Positions 5,860 through 6,221 of a stretch of 6,221 bases of DNA are shown in pieces. The position numbers and the translations under genes were made by a program. The stretch comes from an uncultured Anaerocolumna sp. (GTDB lineage: Bacteria; Bacillota; Clostridia; Lachnospirales; Lachnospiraceae): the NCBI GenBank assembly GCA_937901695.1, contig CALDJN010000400.1:1-6221 (forward strand). Direction: 5' to 3'. Under the pieces are notes generated by a model. It did not search any database. It saw only the letters and a program-made list of their open reading frames with translations, and had not been told where the DNA came from. Every line of letters begins with the position of its first letter. The first letter of the stretch is position 1.

Positions 5860-5922
5860 AGTGTGAAGGGAATTTCTAAGGCGTCAGAAGACGCCACCTA
5901 AGAAATTCTAATACTTCACACT
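5860..5922. repeat. Nested three-tier hairpin after the response regulator
   Basis: Six bases after the stop codon begins a long foldback with three paired tiers. The outer tier is AGTGTGAAG (5860-5868) with CTTCACACT (5914-5922). The middle tier is GAATTTCT (5870-5877) with AGAAATTC (5901-5908). The inner tier is GGCGTC (5880-5885) with GACGCC (5890-5895) around AGAA. It could end or stabilise the operon transcript, but no T-run follows it. The outer-arm sequence recurs at 6013-6021, tying it to the modules downstream. Confidence 0.75.
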
Positions 5923-5923
5923 G

Positions 5924-5971
5924 GAAGAATTCCAAAATGAAATCCATTGGAATTTCATTTTGAACTTCTTC
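5924..5971. repeat. AT-rich hairpin module
   Basis: CAAAATGAAAT (5933-5943) pairs perfectly with ATTTCATTTTG (5952-5962), 11 bp. An outer GAAGAA/TTCTTC pair (5924-5929 with 5966-5971) extends it across an asymmetric internal loop. It starts two bases after the nested hairpin ends. Confidence 0.7.
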
Positions 5972-5984
5972 ATCTATTATTTGA

Positions 5985-6003
5985 GATGTGGCAAAGCCAC
6001 ATC
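5985..6003. repeat. Hairpin module with AAA loop
   Basis: GATGTGGC (5985-5992) and GCCACATC (5996-6003) form a perfect 8-bp stem closed by AAA. The loop and the closing G-C pairs resemble the TAAA-looped hairpins at 2271, 2341 and 6147, but the stem sequence is different. Confidence 0.7.
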
Positions 6004-6011
6004 ATGTTTGG

Positions 6012-6061
6012 AAGTGTGAAGAGAAAGCACCTTTACACTTGAGATGCTGCTTTATAGCATC
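6012..6061. repeat. Two adjacent hairpin modules
   Basis: AAGTGTGAAG (6012-6021) pairs with CTTTACACTT (6031-6040), ten pairs including one G-U. Its left arm repeats the outer arm of the nested hairpin at 5860-5868. Two bases later GATGCT (6043-6048) pairs with AGCATC (6056-6061) around a seven-base loop. A short linker, AGGTTTAGG, then leads to the tandem repeat. Confidence 0.65.
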
Positions 6062-6070
6062 AGGTTTAGG

Positions 6071-6221
6071 GAGGTTAGGTTGAAAAAACATTGTTTTTTC
6101 AACCGACAATTTGTGCTGGTGCACAAATCGCTACCGTTATTAAAAAGGCGCTAAAGCGCCGGAATAGAGGTTAGGTTGAAAAAACATTGTTTTTTCAACC
6201 GGCAATTTGTGCTGGTGCACA
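6071..6221. repeat. 96-bp tandem repeat of hairpin modules, second copy cut by the window end
   Basis: Bases 6071-6125 recur at 6167-6221 with one difference in 55 (A6106 against G6202), a period of 96. Each unit begins with linker GAGGTTA. Next comes a 12-bp hairpin (GGTTGAAAAAAC, ATT loop; 6078-6104 and 6174-6200), then an 8-bp hairpin ATTTGTGC-TGGT-GCACAAAT (6109-6128; the second copy is incomplete at 6205-6221), and then GGCGCTAAAGCGCC (6147-6160). The last hairpin plus linker also occurs at 2271 in the pstC-pstA gap. There is no open reading frame of note and no T-run after any stem. The series probably continues past the window. Confidence 0.85.

Noticed and set aside
5854..6221. CRISPR array
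   Set aside because: The repeats are palindromic modules of varied sequence with no uniform repeat-spacer spacing. The only regular period, 96, repeats whole units including the would-be spacers.

Overview
The window carries a complete high-affinity phosphate uptake and regulation locus on the + strand, in the order pstS, pstC, pstA, pstB, phoU, then a PhoB/PhoP-family response regulator. The DNA is AT-rich. Most genes have strong AGGAGG-type ribosome binding sites, the solute-binding protein is a lipoprotein with a Gram-positive type lipobox, and the probable Pho boxes are of the TTTACA direct-repeat kind seen in Firmicutes. Together these point to a Clostridia-class Firmicute, perhaps Lachnospirales. 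The genus is inference only.

Layout: positions 1-81 are AT-rich with no gene. Positions 82-272 look like a non-coding MITE-like element of 191 bp, with 18-bp terminal inverted repeats and a 6-bp AATGAA target duplication. Positions 273-429 hold the likely pst promoter region: phased TTTACA repeats, a possible -10, a small leader hairpin and a strong Shine-Dalgarno. Then come pstS (430-1347), pstC (1347-2267, overlapping pstS by one base), a 104-bp gap filled with three perfect hairpins, pstA (2372-3517), a 77-bp gap with a bulged hairpin, pstB (3595-4353, GTG start), a 124-bp AT-rich gap with two overlapping hairpins, phoU (4478-5125) and phoP/phoB (5155-5853). The last 368 bases (5854-6221) contain no gene but a dense series of hairpins, ending in a 96-bp tandem repeat cut by the window edge.

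How the genes work together: lipoprotein PstS captures phosphate outside the membrane, PstC and PstA form the channel, and a PstB dimer hydrolyses ATP to drive import. PhoU links transporter state to the signalling system, and the response regulator switches the Pho regulon on under phosphate limitation, probably acting back on the TTTACA repeats upstream of pstS. The partner kinase PhoR is not in the window.

Two things stand out. First, PstA carries an extra segment of about 100 residues between its first and second membrane helices that reads like a PDZ domain, which the standard PstA does not have. Second, a modular family of short hairpins joined by a shared linker occurs both inside the operon (pstC-pstA gap) and after the response regulator. 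Stem sequences vary between modules while pairing is kept.
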